Part shown: piece by piece, positions 1-12,677 of the stretch
Layout of the letters: every line of letters begins with the position of its first letter
How positions within the stretch are numbered: position 1 is the stretch's first letter
NCBI GenBank assembly: GCA_036245805.1
Contig: BTRK01000004.1
Location: 47,060,690-47,124,689 of the forward strand
Source of the DNA: Pristionchus mayeri
Lineage: Eukaryota; Nematoda; Chromadorea; Rhabditida; Neodiplogasteridae
Length of the DNA stretch: 64,000 bases
Direction of reading: 5' to 3'
Made by a program: the position numbers and the translations under genes
The notes under the pieces: model-generated
Told to the model about the DNA's origin: nothing
Databases searched by the model: none
What the model saw: the letters and a program-made list of their open reading frames with translations, nothing else

Positions 1-9
1 TGAGGAGGG

Positions 10-101
10 CACTACCATGGATGAGAACGATGACGCCACGTCAAATATATCAAAGGTATATCGAAGACGGCATGACGTCACAGTTCTCATCCGACCTAGT
101 G
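10..101. repeat. Short palindromic MITE-like element (family M1)
   Basis: The two ends are inverted copies built on CACTA...GGATGAGAAC and GTTCTCATCCGACCTAGTG, with GACGTCA-like motifs just inside and a short AT-rich loop. A second member with the same arms lies at about 54,894-54,977, which supports a dispersed non-autonomous DNA element rather than a chance hairpin. No coding capacity. The superfamily cannot be assigned from the sequence. Confidence 0.7.
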
Positions 102-137
102 ATGTGAGGGGAGGGAGAGTGGGGGAGTCTCGGATAT

Positions 138-300
138 AACCGCAAGTTTAGAACAAGTTTGTTTATAAGCCCCCGATACGCTAAACTTGATTTACAACTT
201 ATAACTAGTCAATCAAACTTGTTTACGAGGTGTAAATCGACTGGAGCGTAGGGGGAGGTACACAACTTATTATATAAACATACTTGTTCTGAACTTGTGT
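138..300. repeat. Imperfect inverted repeat, possible MITE
   Basis: The left arm (AGTTTAGAACAAGTTTGTTT near 148-167) pairs imperfectly with the right arm near 270-299 (AAACATACTTGTTCTGAACT). Further matches around TACGCT and GATTTACA extend the pairing inward. Seen directly. The element identity and exact ends are inference. Confidence 0.45.
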
Positions 301-898
301 GACTATACCCTAGGTAGTCTGGGGATAGAAGATGGAAACTGTGTTGAGAAGAGATCGGAATATACAAGCAACGTAGTGATGTCAGTTGGTCAGAGAATGG
401 GTATAAGAATACGTGTATATTACAGGATCTACCAAAGGAGGTCGAGAAATTCGCCATTTAAAAAATGAATTGTCATACGCCGATGGAAACTCGAATATTT
501 CCTTCTCATATAAAGATTTAAAAAATCATTCAGTTGCCATATATCGCCCAGTTTGCCTCTTGATGTTGCATTCGATTGCCATAGCCATGTTGAAGATTCG
601 TCTTTCCATTCCAGAAATCACGATATTATAGCCATTCCTGGGAATGGAGCTGAAATCGTGAAATGGGTTCTAACCGGTTTTGGGCACCCTGAGGCATGTC
701 TGAGTGACCCCCGAAATCTTTTTGTACATACTTCATTTTGCAGCTCCTTATGTAGGGTCGGATATCGGGATCACCCACTTTGAGGACACTTTTCCTGGAT
801 ACGGTGTAAGATAGAGCAAAATTAACCTTTGAGTGACCCCCAATCATTGTTTGAGCTCTATCGATCTATACAAACCAATTTCTCTAAAACCCATTTTT
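301..898. other. No gene recognised
   Basis: Short open frames occur on both strands, but none shows a domain, signal peptide or convincing splice pattern. Nothing supported here. Confidence 0.5.
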
Positions 899-3800
899 AG
901 CAAGTCGTATTCTTTGAAATAGAGCTTCATTCTCAACGGAGAAATGATCAACAGAGCCTGTTTATCCTCTTCTTTTTAATGGGTCCCAGTCAGCGAACTT
1001 CGGTTGTCGACAAAATTTTGGAAAGTGTTGTCTACTGCTCGTTCTAGACAAAGTGATCGACTTTCTCGATGGTAGCAAGCCGTATTCTTTGAAATAGAGC
1101 TTCATTCTCAACGGAGAAATGATCAACAGAGCCTGTTTATCCTCTTCTTTTTAATGGGTCCGAGCCAACGAAAATCAGTCGTTGACAAATTTTGGAAAGT
1201 GTTGTCTACTGCTCGTTCTAGACAAAGTGATCGACTTTCTCGATGGTAGCAAGCCGTATTCTTTGAAATAGAGCTTCATTCTCTACGGGGAAATGATCAG
1301 CAGAGCCTGTTTATCCTCTTCTTTTTACTGGGTCCCAGTCAACGAAAATCGGTCGTTGACAAATTTTGGAAAGTGTTGTCTACTGCTCGTTCTAGACAAA
1401 GTGATCGACTTTCTCGATGGTAGCAAGCCGTATTCTTTGAAATAAAGATTCATTCTCTACGGGGAAATGATCAGCACAGCCTGTGTATCATCTCTTCTTT
1501 TTACTGGGTCCTAGTCAGCGAACTTCGGTCGTCGACAAAATTTTGAATGTGTTGTCTACTACTCGTTCTTCACAAAATGATCAAATTTATCGATGCCAGA
1601 AAGCCGTATGTTTGAAATAAAGCTTCATTCTCTACGGGGAAATGATCAGCAGAGCCTGTTAATCCCCTTCTTTTTACTGGGTCCCAGTCAACGAAAATCG
1701 GTCGTTGACAAATTGTGGAAAGTGTTGTCTACTGCTCGTTCTAGACAAAGTGATCGACTTTCTCGATGCTAGCAAGCCGTATTCTTTGAAATAGAGCTTC
1801 ATTCTCTACGGGGAAATGATCAACAGAGCCTGTTTATCCTCTTCTTTTTACTGGGTCCGAGTCAACGAAAATCAGTCGGTGACAAATTTTTGAAAGTGTT
1901 GTATACTGCTCGTTCTTCACAAAGTGATCGACTTTCTCGATGCTAGCAAGCCGTATTCTTTGAAATAGAGCTGTATTATATACGGGGAAATGATCAGCAC
2001 AGCCTGTTTATCATCTCTTCTTTTTAATGAGTCCCAGTCAGCGAACTTCGGTCGTCGACAAAATTTTGAAAGTGTTGTCTACTACTCGTTCTTCACAAAA
2101 TGATCAAATTTATCGATGCCAGAAAGCCGTATTCTTTGAAATAAAGCTTCATTCTCTACGGGGAAATGATCAGCAGAGCCTGTTTATTTTCTTCTTTTTA
2201 CTGGGTCCCAGTCAGCGAAATTCGGTCGTTGACAAATTTTTGAAAGTGTTGTATACTGCTCGTTCTTCACAAAGTGATCGACTTTCTCGATGGTAGCAAG
2301 CCGTATTCTTTGAAATAGAGCTTCATTCTCTACGGGGAAATGATCAGCAGAGCCTGTTTATCCTCTTCTTTTTACTGGGTCCCAGTCAACGAAAATCGGT
2401 CGTTGACAAATTTTGGAAAGTGTTGTCTACTGCTCGTTCTAGACAAAGTGATCGACTTTCTCGATGGTAGCAAGCCGTATTCTTTGAAATAGAGATTCAT
2501 TCTCTACGGGGAAATGATCAGCACAGCCTGTTTATTTTCTTCTTTTTACTGGGTCCCAGTCAGCGAAATTCGGTCGTTGACAAATTTTTGAAAGTGTTGT
2601 ATACTGCTCGTTCTTCACAAAGTGATCGACTTTCTCGATGGTAGCAAGCCGTATTCTTTGAAATAGAGCTTCATTCTCTACGGGGAAATGATCAGCAGAG
2701 CCTGTTTATCCTCTTCTTTTTACTGGGTCCCAGTCAACGAAAATCGGTCGTTGACAAATTTTGGAAAGTGTTGTCTACTGCTCGTTCTAGACAAAGTGAT
2801 CGACTTTCTCGATGGTAGCAAGCCGTATTCTTTGAAATAGAGCTTCATTCTCAACGGAGAAATGATCAACAGAGCCTGTTTATCCTCTTCTTTTTAATGG
2901 GTCCGAGCCAACGAAAATCAGTCGTTGACAAATTTTGGAAAGTGTTGTCTACTGCTCGTTCTAGACAAAGTGATCGACTTTCTCGATGGTAGCAAGCCGT
3001 ATTCTTTGAAATAGAGCTTCATTCTCTACGGGGAAATGATCAGCAGAGCCTGTTTATCCTCTTCTTTTTACTGGGTCCCAGTCAACGAAAATCGGTCGTT
3101 GACAAATTTTGGAAAGTGTTGTCTACTGCTCGTTCTAGACAAAGTGATCGACTTTCTCGATGGTAGCAAGCCGTATTCTTTGAAATAGAGATTCATTCTC
3201 TACGGGGAAATGATCAGCACAGCCTGTGTATCATCTCTTCTTTTTACTGGGTCCTAGTCAGCGAACTTCGGTCGTCGACAAAATTTTGAATGTGTTGTCT
3301 ACTACTCGTTCTTCACAAAATGATCAAATTTATCGATGCCAGAAAGCCGTATGTTTGAAATAAAGCTTCATTCTCTACGGGGAAATGATCAGCAGAGCCT
3401 GTTAATCCCCTTCTTTTTACTGGGTCCCAGTCAACGAAAATCGGTCGTTGACAAATTTTGGAAAGTGTTGTCTACTGCTCGTTCTAGACAAAGTGATCGA
3501 CTTTCTCGATGCTAGCAAGCCGTATTCTTTGAAATAGAGCTTCATTCTCTACGGGGAAATGATCAACAGAGCCTGTTTATCCTCTTCTTTTTACTGGGTC
3601 CGAGTCAACGAAAATCAGTCGGTGACAAATTTTTGAAAGTGTTGTATACTGCTCGTTCTTCACAAAGTGATCGACTTTCTCGATGCTAGCAAGCCGTATT
3701 CTTTGAAATAGAGCTGTATTATATACGGGGAAATGATCAGCACAGCCTGTTTATCATCTCTTCTTTTTAATGAGTCCCAGTCAGCGAACTTCGGTCGTCG

Positions 3801-5876
3801 ACAAAATTTTGAAAGTGTTGTCTACTACTCGTTCTTCACAAAATGATCAAATTTATCGATGCCAGAAAGCCGTATTCTTTGAAATAAAGCTTCATTCTCT
3901 ACGGGGAAATGATCAGCAGAGCCTGTTTATTTTCTTCTTTTTACTGGGTCCCAGTCAGCGAAATTCGGTCGTTGACAAATTTTTGAAAGTGTTGTATACT
4001 GCTCGTTCTTCACAAAGTGATCGACTTTCTCGATGGTAGCAAGCCGTATTCTTTGAAATAGAGCTGTATTATATACGGGGAAATGATCAGCACAGCCTGT
4101 TTATCATCTCTTCTTTTTAATGGGTCCCAGTCAGCGAACTTCGGTCGTTGACAAATTTTTGAAAGTGTTGTATACTGCTCGTTCTTCACAAAGTGATCGA
4201 CTTTCTCGATGCTAGCAAGCCGTATTCTTTGAAATAGAGCTTCATTCTCTACGGGGAAATGATCAGCAGAGCCTGTTTATTTTCTTCTTTTTACTGGGTC
4301 CCAGTCAGCGAAATTCGGTCGTTGACAAATTTTTGAAAGTGTTGTATACTGCTCGTTCTTCACAAAGTGATCGACTTTCTCGATGGTAGCAAGCCGTATT
4401 CTTTGAAATAGAGCTGTATTATATACGGGGAAATGATCAGCACAGCCTGTTTATCATCTCTTCTTTTTAATGGGTCCCAGTCAGCGAACTTCGGTCGTTG
4501 ACAAATTTTTGAAAGTGTTGTTTACTGCTCGTTCTTCACAAAGTGATCGACTTTCTCGATGGTAGCAAGCCGTATTCTTTGAAATAGAGCTTCATTCTCT
4601 ACGGGGAAATGATCAGCAGAGCCTGTTTATCCTCTTCTTTTTACTGGGTCCCAGTCAACGAACTTCGGTCGTTGACAAATTTTTGAAAGTGTTGTTTACT
4701 GCTCGTTCTTCACAAAGTGATCGACTTTCTCGATGGTAGCAAGCCGTATTCTTTGAAATAGAGCTTCATTCTCTACGGGGAAATGATCAGCACAGCCTGT
4801 TTATCATCTCTTCTTTTTACTGGGTCCTAGTCAGCGAACTTCGGTCGTCGACAAAATTTTGAAAGTGTTGTCTACTACTCGTTCTTCACAAAATGATCAA
4901 ATTTATCGATGCCAGAAAGCCGTATTCTTTGAAATAAAGCTTCATTCTCTACGGGGAAATGATCAACAGAGCCTGTTTATCCTCTTCTTTTTACTGGGTC
5001 CGAGTCAACGAAAATCAGTCGGTGACAAATTTTTGAAAGTGTTGTCTACTACTCGTTCTTCACAAAATGATCAAATTTATCTATGCCAGAAAGCCGTATT
5101 CTTTGAAATAAAGCTTCATTCTCTACGGGGAAATGATCAGCAGAGCCTGTTTATCCTCTTCTTTTTACTGGGTCCCAGTCAACGAAAATCGGTCGTTGAC
5201 AAATTTTGGAAAGTGTTGTATACTGCTCGTTCTTCACAAAGTGATCGACTTTCTCGATGCTAGCAAGCCGTATTCTTTGAAATAGAGCTGTATTATATAC
5301 GGGGAAATGATCAGTACAGCCTGTTTATCATCTCTTCTTTTTAATGGGTCCCAGTCAGCGAAAATCGGTCGTTGACAAATTTTGGAAAGTGTTGTCTACT
5401 GCTCGTTCTAGACAAAGTGATCGACTTTCTCGATGCTAGCAAGCCGTATTCTTTGAAATAGAGCTTCATTCTCTACGGGGAAATGATCAACAGAGCCTGT
5501 TTATCCTCTTCTTTTTACTGAGTCCGAGTCAACGAAAATCAGTCGGTGACAAATTTTTGAAAGTGTTGTATACTGCTCGTTCTTCACAAAGTGATCGACT
5601 TTCTCGATGGTAGCAAGCCGTATTCTTTGAAATAGAGCTGTATTATATACGGGGAAATGATCAGTACAGCCTGTTTATCATCTCTTCTTTTTAATGGGTC
5701 CCAGTCAGCGAACTTCGGTCGTTGACAAATTTTTGAAAGTGTTGTATACTGCTCGTTCTTCACAAAGTGATCGACTTTCTCGATGCTAGCAAGCCGTATT
5801 CTTTGAAATAAAGCTTCATTCTCTACGGGGAAATGATCAGCAGAGCCTGTTTATCCTCTTCTTTTTACTGGGTCCC
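899..5876. repeat. 174-bp satellite array, left block
   Basis: About 28-29 head-to-tail copies. Successive AGCAAGCCGTATTCTTTG motifs fall at 1,074, 1,248 and 1,422, giving a 174-bp period. Some units are a few bases longer because they carry TCATCTCTTC in place of TCCTCTTC. At least two monomer types alternate (a TTCATTCTCTACGG type and a TGTATTATATACGG type). A block of ten units is repeated 1,743 bp apart: the rare variant missing a T (CCGTATGTTTGAAA) occurs near 1,609 and again near 3,352. The unit length is 3 x 58, so some reading frames stay open across units; I do not regard these as genes. Confidence 0.96.
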
Positions 5877-5997
5877 TTCATCATTCCTGGTCTCTGCGCG
5901 GGCGACGAGAGGCTGAGCTCGCCTTTCCTCCTCCGTCCCCTCCACCTGGAGGTCCTTCCCCAAGTGCCAGTGGTGCGGCAGGGGTCGTAACACCGCT

Positions 5998-6779
5998 ATG
6001 GGCTGCCGGCAACCATTCGTCATCGGCAACATCAATGCCCGCTCACTCTCTTCGAGACACGTCAAGAGGAGTTCGATCGAGCTCTGGCCAAACTCCGCTA
6101 CGACGTCGTCTGTGTCACCGAGGCAAGAATCGTGGGCGAAGGGACGGTATGCTTACCCCTCTCTTCTTCAACTCTGTACCATAGTGGTGGCACCCAGTCT
6201 CATAAAGGTGTCGCTTTCGTGGTCAGAGATAGACTGGCTAGTTCGATCAAGTTTACAGGTGTAAGTGACAGGGTGGCGCTGCTCACTCTGCCCACACTGA
6301 AACTGTATCTTGTCGTCGTTTATGCCCCCACTTCCGCTTCTACTGATGAGCAATACGACCAGATCATCGACCAAGTAGAAAACTCAATAAGAGCGTGCCC
6401 GCAAGGATTCCGTCCTTTCATCATCGGTGACCTCAACGCTCGTGTCAAGAGAGAAGCAGGAGTGGAGATGATCGTCGGACACTACACGTACGCAGAGATG
6501 AATGATAGAGGAAGGAGAATAGTCGAATTATGTATACGGAATCGAATGAAAGTTTGGAACTCGTGGTTCAAATCGAGAAAGGCGAGAAGGTGGAGCTGGC
6601 GCAGTCCGAACGGATCAACCAAACATCAAATAGACTTTATACTAGGACCACAATCAGCTCCTGTCTCAAACTGCCAAATTGTCAACAAGTTCGAATTTGA
6701 TAGCGACCATCGAATGATACGGATTCAATTGGATCTCGGAGGGATGCGGAGGTGGCAGAAAGACAGAAAGAAGAAATAG
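5998..6779 (+). pseudogene. RTE endonuclease domain (broken reading frame)
   Basis: This encodes the N-terminal apurinic/apyrimidinic-like endonuclease that nicks target DNA for target-primed reverse transcription. Motifs in order: IGNINARSL (Asn), VCVTEARIVGEG (Glu), LVVVYAPTS, FIIGDLNARV (Asp and Asn) and FDSDHRMIR (Asp-His). The first part is frameshifted: the frame opening at 5,998 is lost after the IGNINARSLSS stretch and continues in the frame that opens at 6,132. The frame stops at 6,777-6,779 (TAG), but recognisable linker protein continues beyond it, so the stop is a mutation rather than the natural end. Domain identity is firm; activity is very unlikely. Confidence 0.88.
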
Positions 6780-6977
6780 GAATTCGATAGGGAAGCATAC
6801 AGAAGGAATGCACATATCCTGAGCGATCTGAAAATATGCGAACCTCAAGACGCGGCTGCAGCTTACAATTCAATTATAGCACTCACGGAGACTACATCAA
6901 TTGATTGCTGAAAAGAGAAAACAAATCGACACAAGATATCAAAAGGCACACGAAGTTTACTGGAAAAGCGGCACTTA

Positions 6978-8741
6978 TTGAAAGGCGATCCAAAATTAGC
7001 AGTGGATTACGTACAATGTTGTAAAGCTGCCAGGGCAATGTTAATAGAGGACATTCGGAGTAGAAAAGAAACGCAATTGTTAGAGGCGATCAGAAGTGGG
7101 AGGAGTATTGTAAGATTGACGAAAGAGAATGAACTAACAAGGAAACGAATGTTCTTCAAAGACCCAAATACAGGCACAGCTTCTCAAGAATACACTGAAC
7201 GTACGGTCACACAATTCTTCGAGAGTCTATATACTCCAAAAGTGCCTCTTCCATTCGCTATCACGCCGTCAACAGAGCCTATCCTGCCTTTCTTGAGAGA
7301 AGAAATCTCGTATGCGATACAAAGTCTCCGAATCGGGCACGCTGCTGGTGATGATAAAGTGAAGCCTGACATGCTCATTCTGTCTGAAGCCGCAGTTACT
7401 CCATTGATCACGCGGATGCTCAATGGGATTCTCTCAGGAGAAGAAATTCCTCCGAAATTCCTGACTTCGAGAGTAACCCTCTTGCACAAAGGCGGAGACT
7501 CATCAGATATCAGCAACTATCGTCCGATCAGCCTACTGAGTGTTATATGCAAAGTCGCGACAAAAGCTATTCTCAATCGAATCCTCCCACTGCTAGAACA
7601 GGCAGAAGATACCAGCCAAGCAGGGTTCAGACCTGGATACTCGACTGTTGATCACATTCACTCCATCAATCAACTTATCGAGAGAACCACCGAGTACAAA
7701 ATACCCATTCACCTGGCACTGATAGATTTCAAGAAAGCGTTTGATAGCGTTGAATGGCCAGCCGTTTGGCAAGCTCTCCAAATTCAAGGAATCCATTCAC
7801 GTTTGATCGGTGTGCTTCGAAGATTCTATGAAGGAACAAATACCCGAATTCAAGTAAACGAACGTGCGGTCGAAGTGAGAGTGAAGAGAGGAGTGAAACA
7901 GGGCGACACAATATCTCCGAAACTTTTCAACTGCGTCTTACGTATGGCTCTCGACAGCGTTGATTGGGATGGAGATGGGATGACTATTGATGGAAAGCAG
8001 CTGACCACCTTATCATACGCAGACGATGTCATTATTGTAGCGAAAAACAGAGTTGAACTGAGGAGAATGTTGACAAAAGTTATTCATGCGGCTGGAAGAG
8101 TTGGACTCGAAGTTTACCCACGAAAATCCATCTTGCTGACTTCGAGTGCAACAAATAGAGAACAGATCGAAGTCGATGGAGGAATCTTTGAGTACAAAGA
8201 TGGTGCAAAATATCTAGGAAGTTGGATCTCCCTCCCTTTGGACCCCTCAATTGAAGTCAAACGCCGGATCCAGTGTGCTTGGCTCGCTTGGAGAAACATT
8301 GGCCATTTACTCAAACACGCGACTGTCAACAGAGAGATAAGGAAACGCGCCTTCAACGCTTGTCTCATGTCGACCGTGCTTTATGGCTGCGAAGCTTGGA
8401 CAATGAGAGAGTCAGACAAACAAGTGCTGCGAGTTGCGCAGAGAAAAATGGAGAGGCGCATGATTGGAGTAACATGGATGGATCGATGGAGTAACGAACG
8501 AGTGCGAATGGAAACAGGAGTCGTTGACTGGGTAGAGGAAGCAACTAGACGAAAGATGAACTGGGCAAATAAGATCCGAAGAATGGACGAACGGTGGACA
8601 AGGAGGTTAACAACATGGATCCCTTACACCACAGCTAACAGCAGAGGACAGGGAAGACCTCGGGAGAGATGGAGAAACGAGATAGCAAGAGGGAAGGGCA
8701 GGAAATGGTGGAGCTTAACTGATGAAGAATGGACCACCTAA
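6978..8741 (+). CDS. RTE reverse transcriptase and C-terminal domain
   Basis: An open frame of 587 residues, longer than the catalytic core alone. RT motifs in order: SNYRPISLLSV, SQAGFRPGYSTVDHIH, LALIDFKKAFDSVEW (first catalytic Asp), GVKQGDTISPKLFN, SYADDVIIVA (the YADD catalytic pair, about 8,011-8,030), KSILLTSS and GAKYLGSWISLP. The C-terminal third is rich in Arg and Trp, as in this clade. It was originally fused in frame to the upstream endonuclease; the linker (about 6,780-6,980) now holds a stop and frame changes, so the ATG at 6,978 is only the first available Met. The RT part is intact, but the element as a whole is dead in cis. Confidence 0.9.
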   Translation: MKGDPKLAVDYVQCCKAARAMLIEDIRSRKETQLLEAIRSGRSIVRLTKENELTRKRMFFKDPNTGTASQEYTERTVTQFFESLYTPKVPLPFAITPSTEPILPFLREEISYAIQSLRIGHAAGDDKVKPDMLILSEAAVTPLITRMLNGILSGEEIPPKFLTSRVTLLHKGGDSSDISNYRPISLLSVICKVATKAILNRILPLLEQAEDTSQAGFRPGYSTVDHIHSINQLIERTTEYKIPIHLALIDFKKAFDSVEWPAVWQALQIQGIHSRLIGVLRRFYEGTNTRIQVNERAVEVRVKRGVKQGDTISPKLFNCVLRMALDSVDWDGDGMTIDGKQLTTLSYADDVIIVAKNRVELRRMLTKVIHAAGRVGLEVYPRKSILLTSSATNREQIEVDGGIFEYKDGAKYLGSWISLPLDPSIEVKRRIQCAWLAWRNIGHLLKHATVNREIRKRAFNACLMSTVLYGCEAWTMRESDKQVLRVAQRKMERRMIGVTWMDRWSNERVRMETGVVDWVEEATRRKMNWANKIRRMDERWTRRLTTWIPYTTANSRGQGRPRERWRNEIARGKGRKWWSLTDEEWTT

Positions 8742-8802
8742 AGCCTGATCAGCGCAACTTTGCGACTCCTGATAAATATTCTGTATTCTGTATTCTGTAT
8801 TC

Positions 8803-11800
8803 CAGTCAGCGAAATTCGGTCGTTGACAAATTTTTGAAAGTGTTGTATACTGCTCGTTCTTCACAAAGTGATCGACTTTCTCGATGGTAGCAAGCCGTAT
8901 TCTTTGAAATAGAGCTGTATTATATACGGGGAAATGATCAGCACAGCCTGTTTATCATCTCTTCTTTTTACTGGGTCCCAGTCAGCGAAATTCGGTCGTT
9001 GACAAATTTTTGAAAGTGTTGTATACTGCTCGTTCTTCACAAAGTGATCGACTTTCTCGATGCTAGCAAGCCGTATTCTTTGAAATAGAGCTGTATTATA
9101 TACGGGGAAATGATCAGTACAGCCTGTTTATCATCTCTTCTTTTTAATGGGTCCCAGTCAGCGAACTTCGGTCGTTGACAAATTTTTGAAAGTGTTGTAT
9201 ACTGCTCGTTCTTCACAAAGTGATCGACTTTCTCGATGCTACCAAGCCGTATTCTTTGAAATAGAGCTGTATTATATACGGGGAAATGATCAGTACAGCC
9301 TGTTTATCATCTCTTCTTTTTAATGGGTCCCAGTCAGCGAACTTCGGTCGTTGACAAATTTTTGAAAGTGTTGTATACTGCTCATTCTTCACAAAGTGAT
9401 CGACTTTCTCGATGCTAGCAAGCCGTATTCTTTGAAATAGAGCTTCATTCTCTACGGGGAAATGATCAGCAGAGCCTGTTTATCCTCTTCTTTTTACTGG
9501 GTCCCAGTCAGCGAAATTCGGTCGTTGACAAATTTTGGAAAGTGTTGTCTACTGCTCGTTCTAGACAAAGTGATCGACTCTCTCGATGGTAGCAAGCCGT
9601 ATTCTTTGAAATAGAGCTTAATGCTCTACGGGGAAATGATCAGCAGAGCATGTTTATCCTCTTCTTTTTACTGGGTCCCAGTCAGCGAAATTCGGTCGTT
9701 GACAAATTTTTGAAAGTGTTGTATACTGCTCGTTCTTCACAAAGTGATCGACTTTCTCGATGCTAGCAAGCCGTATTCTTTGAAATAGAGCTTCATTCTC
9801 TACGGGGAAATGATCAGCAGAGCCTGTTTATCCTCTTCTTTTTACTGGGTCCCAGTCAACGAAAATCGGTCGTTGACAAATTTTGGAAAGTGTTGTCTAC
9901 TGCTCGTTCTAGACAAAGTGATCGACTTTCTCGATGGTAGCAAGCCGTATTCTTTGAAATAGAGCTTCATTCTCAACGGAGAAATGATCAACAGAGCCTG
10001 TTTATCCTCTTCTTTTTAATGGGTCCGAGCCAACGAAAATCAGTCGTTGACAAATTTTGGAAAGTGTTGTCTACTGCTCGTTCTAGACAAAGTGATCGAC
10101 TTTCTCGATGGTAGCAAGCCGTATTCTTTGAAATAGAGCTTCATTCTCTACGGGGAAATGATCAGCAGAGCCTGTTTATCCTCTTCTTTTTACTGGGTCC
10201 CAGTCAACGAAAATCGGTCGTTGACAAATTTTTGAAAGTGTTGTCTACTGCTCGTTCTAGACAAAGTGATCGACTTTCTCGATGGTAGCAAGCCGTATTC
10301 TTTGAAATAGAGCTTAATTCTCTACGGGGAAATGATCAGCAGAGCATGTTTATCCTCTTCTTTTTACTGGGTCCCAGTCAACGAAAATCGGTCGTTGACA
10401 AATTTTGGAAAGTGTTGTCTACTGCTCGTTCTAGACAAAGTGATCGACTTTCTCGATGGTAGCAAGCCGTATTCTTTGAAATAGAGCTTCATTCTCAACG
10501 GAGAAATGATCAACAGAGCCTGTTTATCCTCTTCTTTTTAATGGGTCCGAGCCAACGAAAATCAGTCGTTGACAAATTTTGGAAAGTGTTGTCTACTGCT
10601 CGTTCTAGACAAAGTGATCGACTTTCTCGATGGTAGCAAGCCGTATTCTTTGAAATAGAGCTGTATTATATACGGGGAAATGATCAGTACAGCCTGTTTA
10701 TCATCTCTTCTTTTTAATGGGTCCCAGTCGCCGAACTTCGGTCGTTGACAAATTTTTGAAAGTGTTGTATACTGCTCGTTCTTCACAAAGTGATCGACTT
10801 TCTCGATGCTAGCAAGCCGTATTCTTTGAAATAGAGCTGTATTATATACGGGGAAATGATCAGCACAGCCTGTTTATCATCTCTTCTTTTTAATGGGTCC
10901 CAGTCAGCGAATTTCGGTCGTTGACAAATTTTTGAAAGTGTTGTCTACTGCTCGTTCTAGACAAAGTGATCGACTTTCTCGATGGTAGCAAGCCGTATTC
11001 TTTGAAATAGAGCTTAATTCTCTACGGGGAAATGATCAGCAGAGCATGTTTATCCTCTTCTTTTTACTGGGTCCCAGTCAACGAAAATCGGTCGTTGACA
11101 AATTTTGGAAAGTGTTGTCTACTGCTCGTTCTAGACAAAGTGATCGACTTTCTCGATGGTAGCAAGCCGTATTCTTTGAAATAGAGCTGTATTATATACG
11201 GGGAAATGATCAGTACAGCCTGTTTATCATCTCTTCTTTTTAATGGGTCCCAGTCGCCGAACTTCGGTCGTTGACAAATTTTTGAAAGTGTTGTATACTG
11301 CTCGTTCTTCACAAAGTGATCGACTTTCTCGATGCTAGCAAGCCGTATTCTTTGAAATAGAGCTGTATTATATACGGGGAAATGATCAGCACAGCCTGTT
11401 TATCATCTCTTCTTTTTAATGGGTCCCAGTCAGCGAATTTCGGTCGTTGACAAATTTTTGAAAGTGTTGTCTACTGCTCGTTCTAGACAAAGTGATCGAC
11501 TTTCTCGATGGTAGCAAGCCGTATTCTTTGAAATAGAGCTTAATTCTCTACGGGGAAATGATCAGCAGAGCATGTTTATCCTCTTCTTTTTACTGGGTCC
11601 CAGTCAACGAAAATCGGTCGTTGACAAATTTTGGAAAGTGTTGTCTACTGCTCGTTCTAGACAAAGTGATCGACTTTCTCGATGGTAGCAAGCCGTATTC
11701 TTTGAAATAGAGCTTAATTCTCTACGGGGAAATGATCAGCAGAGCATGTTTATCCTCTTCTTTTTACTGGGTCCCAGTCAGCGAACTTCGGTCGTTGACA

Positions 11801-12039
11801 AATTTTTGAAAGTGTTGTATACTGCTCGTTCTTCACAAAGTGATCGACTTTCTCGATGCTAGCAAGCCGTATTCTTTGAAATAGAGCTGTATTATATACG
11901 GGGAAATGATCAGCACAGCCTGTTTATCATCTCTTCTTTTTAATGGGTCCCAGTCAGCGAACTTCGGTCGTCGACAAAATTTTGAAAGTGTTGTCTACTA
12001 CTCGTTCTTCACAAAATGATCAAGTTTATCGATGCCGGT
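8803..12039. repeat. 174-bp satellite array, right block
   Basis: A continuation of the same array in the same phase after the retrotransposon, about 18-19 copies, ending at a partial unit near 12,039. Local higher-order copies are visible: the rare CAGTCGCCGAACTTCGG variant occurs near 10,725 and 11,251, about three units apart. The TGTATTATATACGG monomer type is more frequent here than in the left block. Confidence 0.95.
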
Positions 12040-12661
12040 CCAATCTTAATCGAGACACAGTTGAAACATATTTTCTAAAAGGGTATACGTGATACTTCCC
12101 AGACATCAGTATGGGCAGGTTTCGTGAATTTTGCCGTTAAATATCCAGTAAGATACATTTAATGTAAAATTTTGAGAATCAATGGCAATTGTGTTCATCA
12201 TAATTTATCGCGTTGATCGCGATATCGGATTGATTGAAATGTATGCATGTAAAGTAAAGCATACCTCTAAACACTGCTATGTTTGTTAGTCATTGTGATT
12301 TGTGACAAAAGAATTATGATAGTTCAAAGTACGGACACAAAAAACTGCAAGACTTTTGCAACAACCTAATATGAATGTTGTTTTGGAAGCATTTGAACAA
12401 TTTCGAGCCCAAAGGAGGCCAATTGAAGATAAGGAATTACTCATGTCCAGAACTCATTTTCGGGACGCGGCACTAAAGTCGGCCCTTTTTTGGACTGTAC
12501 TCAGATTTTCCTGGCGAGTGGCGAGAAATGAAGCACATGCAGGTACTACAACAGGTACTAAAACTTAAGCGTGAAAACCCAGATAGTTTTTCCGATTTGC
12601 AAAGTTGTGTAACTTTTGGTCCACTCGACCGCCCCGCACGAGGATGAAGAACATGAATGAT
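12040..12661. other. Unique sequence, no gene supported
   Basis: One 70-codon open frame (12,356-12,568) lacks recognisable features. No splice pattern or RNA gene seen. Confidence 0.5.
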
Positions 12662-12677
12662 GAAGTCAACATAAAAG

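Larger units (their letters stand above)
5877..8802 (+). mobile_element. RTE-type non-LTR retrotransposon inserted in the satellite
   Basis: The element interrupts a satellite monomer exactly between GGGTCCC and AGTCAGCG; rejoining these flanks restores the monomer. It contains an apurinic endonuclease domain followed by reverse transcriptase and ends in a 7-bp TATTCTG repeat tail just before 8,803. There is no clear target duplication beyond a possible CC. Domain order (endonuclease then RT), the small size and the microsatellite tail are typical of the RTE clade. A stop at 6,777 and several frame changes mean this copy cannot make the full protein. Confidence 0.92.

Noticed and set aside
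2027..5263. Open frames inside the 174-bp satellite (identical frames at 2,027 and 3,770, and a longer one at 4,859)
   Set aside because: They follow from the unit length being a multiple of three and from stop-removing variants; no start context, splice sites or protein features beyond the repeat.
12356..12568. 70-codon plus-strand frame
   Set aside because: No domain, no splice context, and it lies beside degraded repeat sequence.
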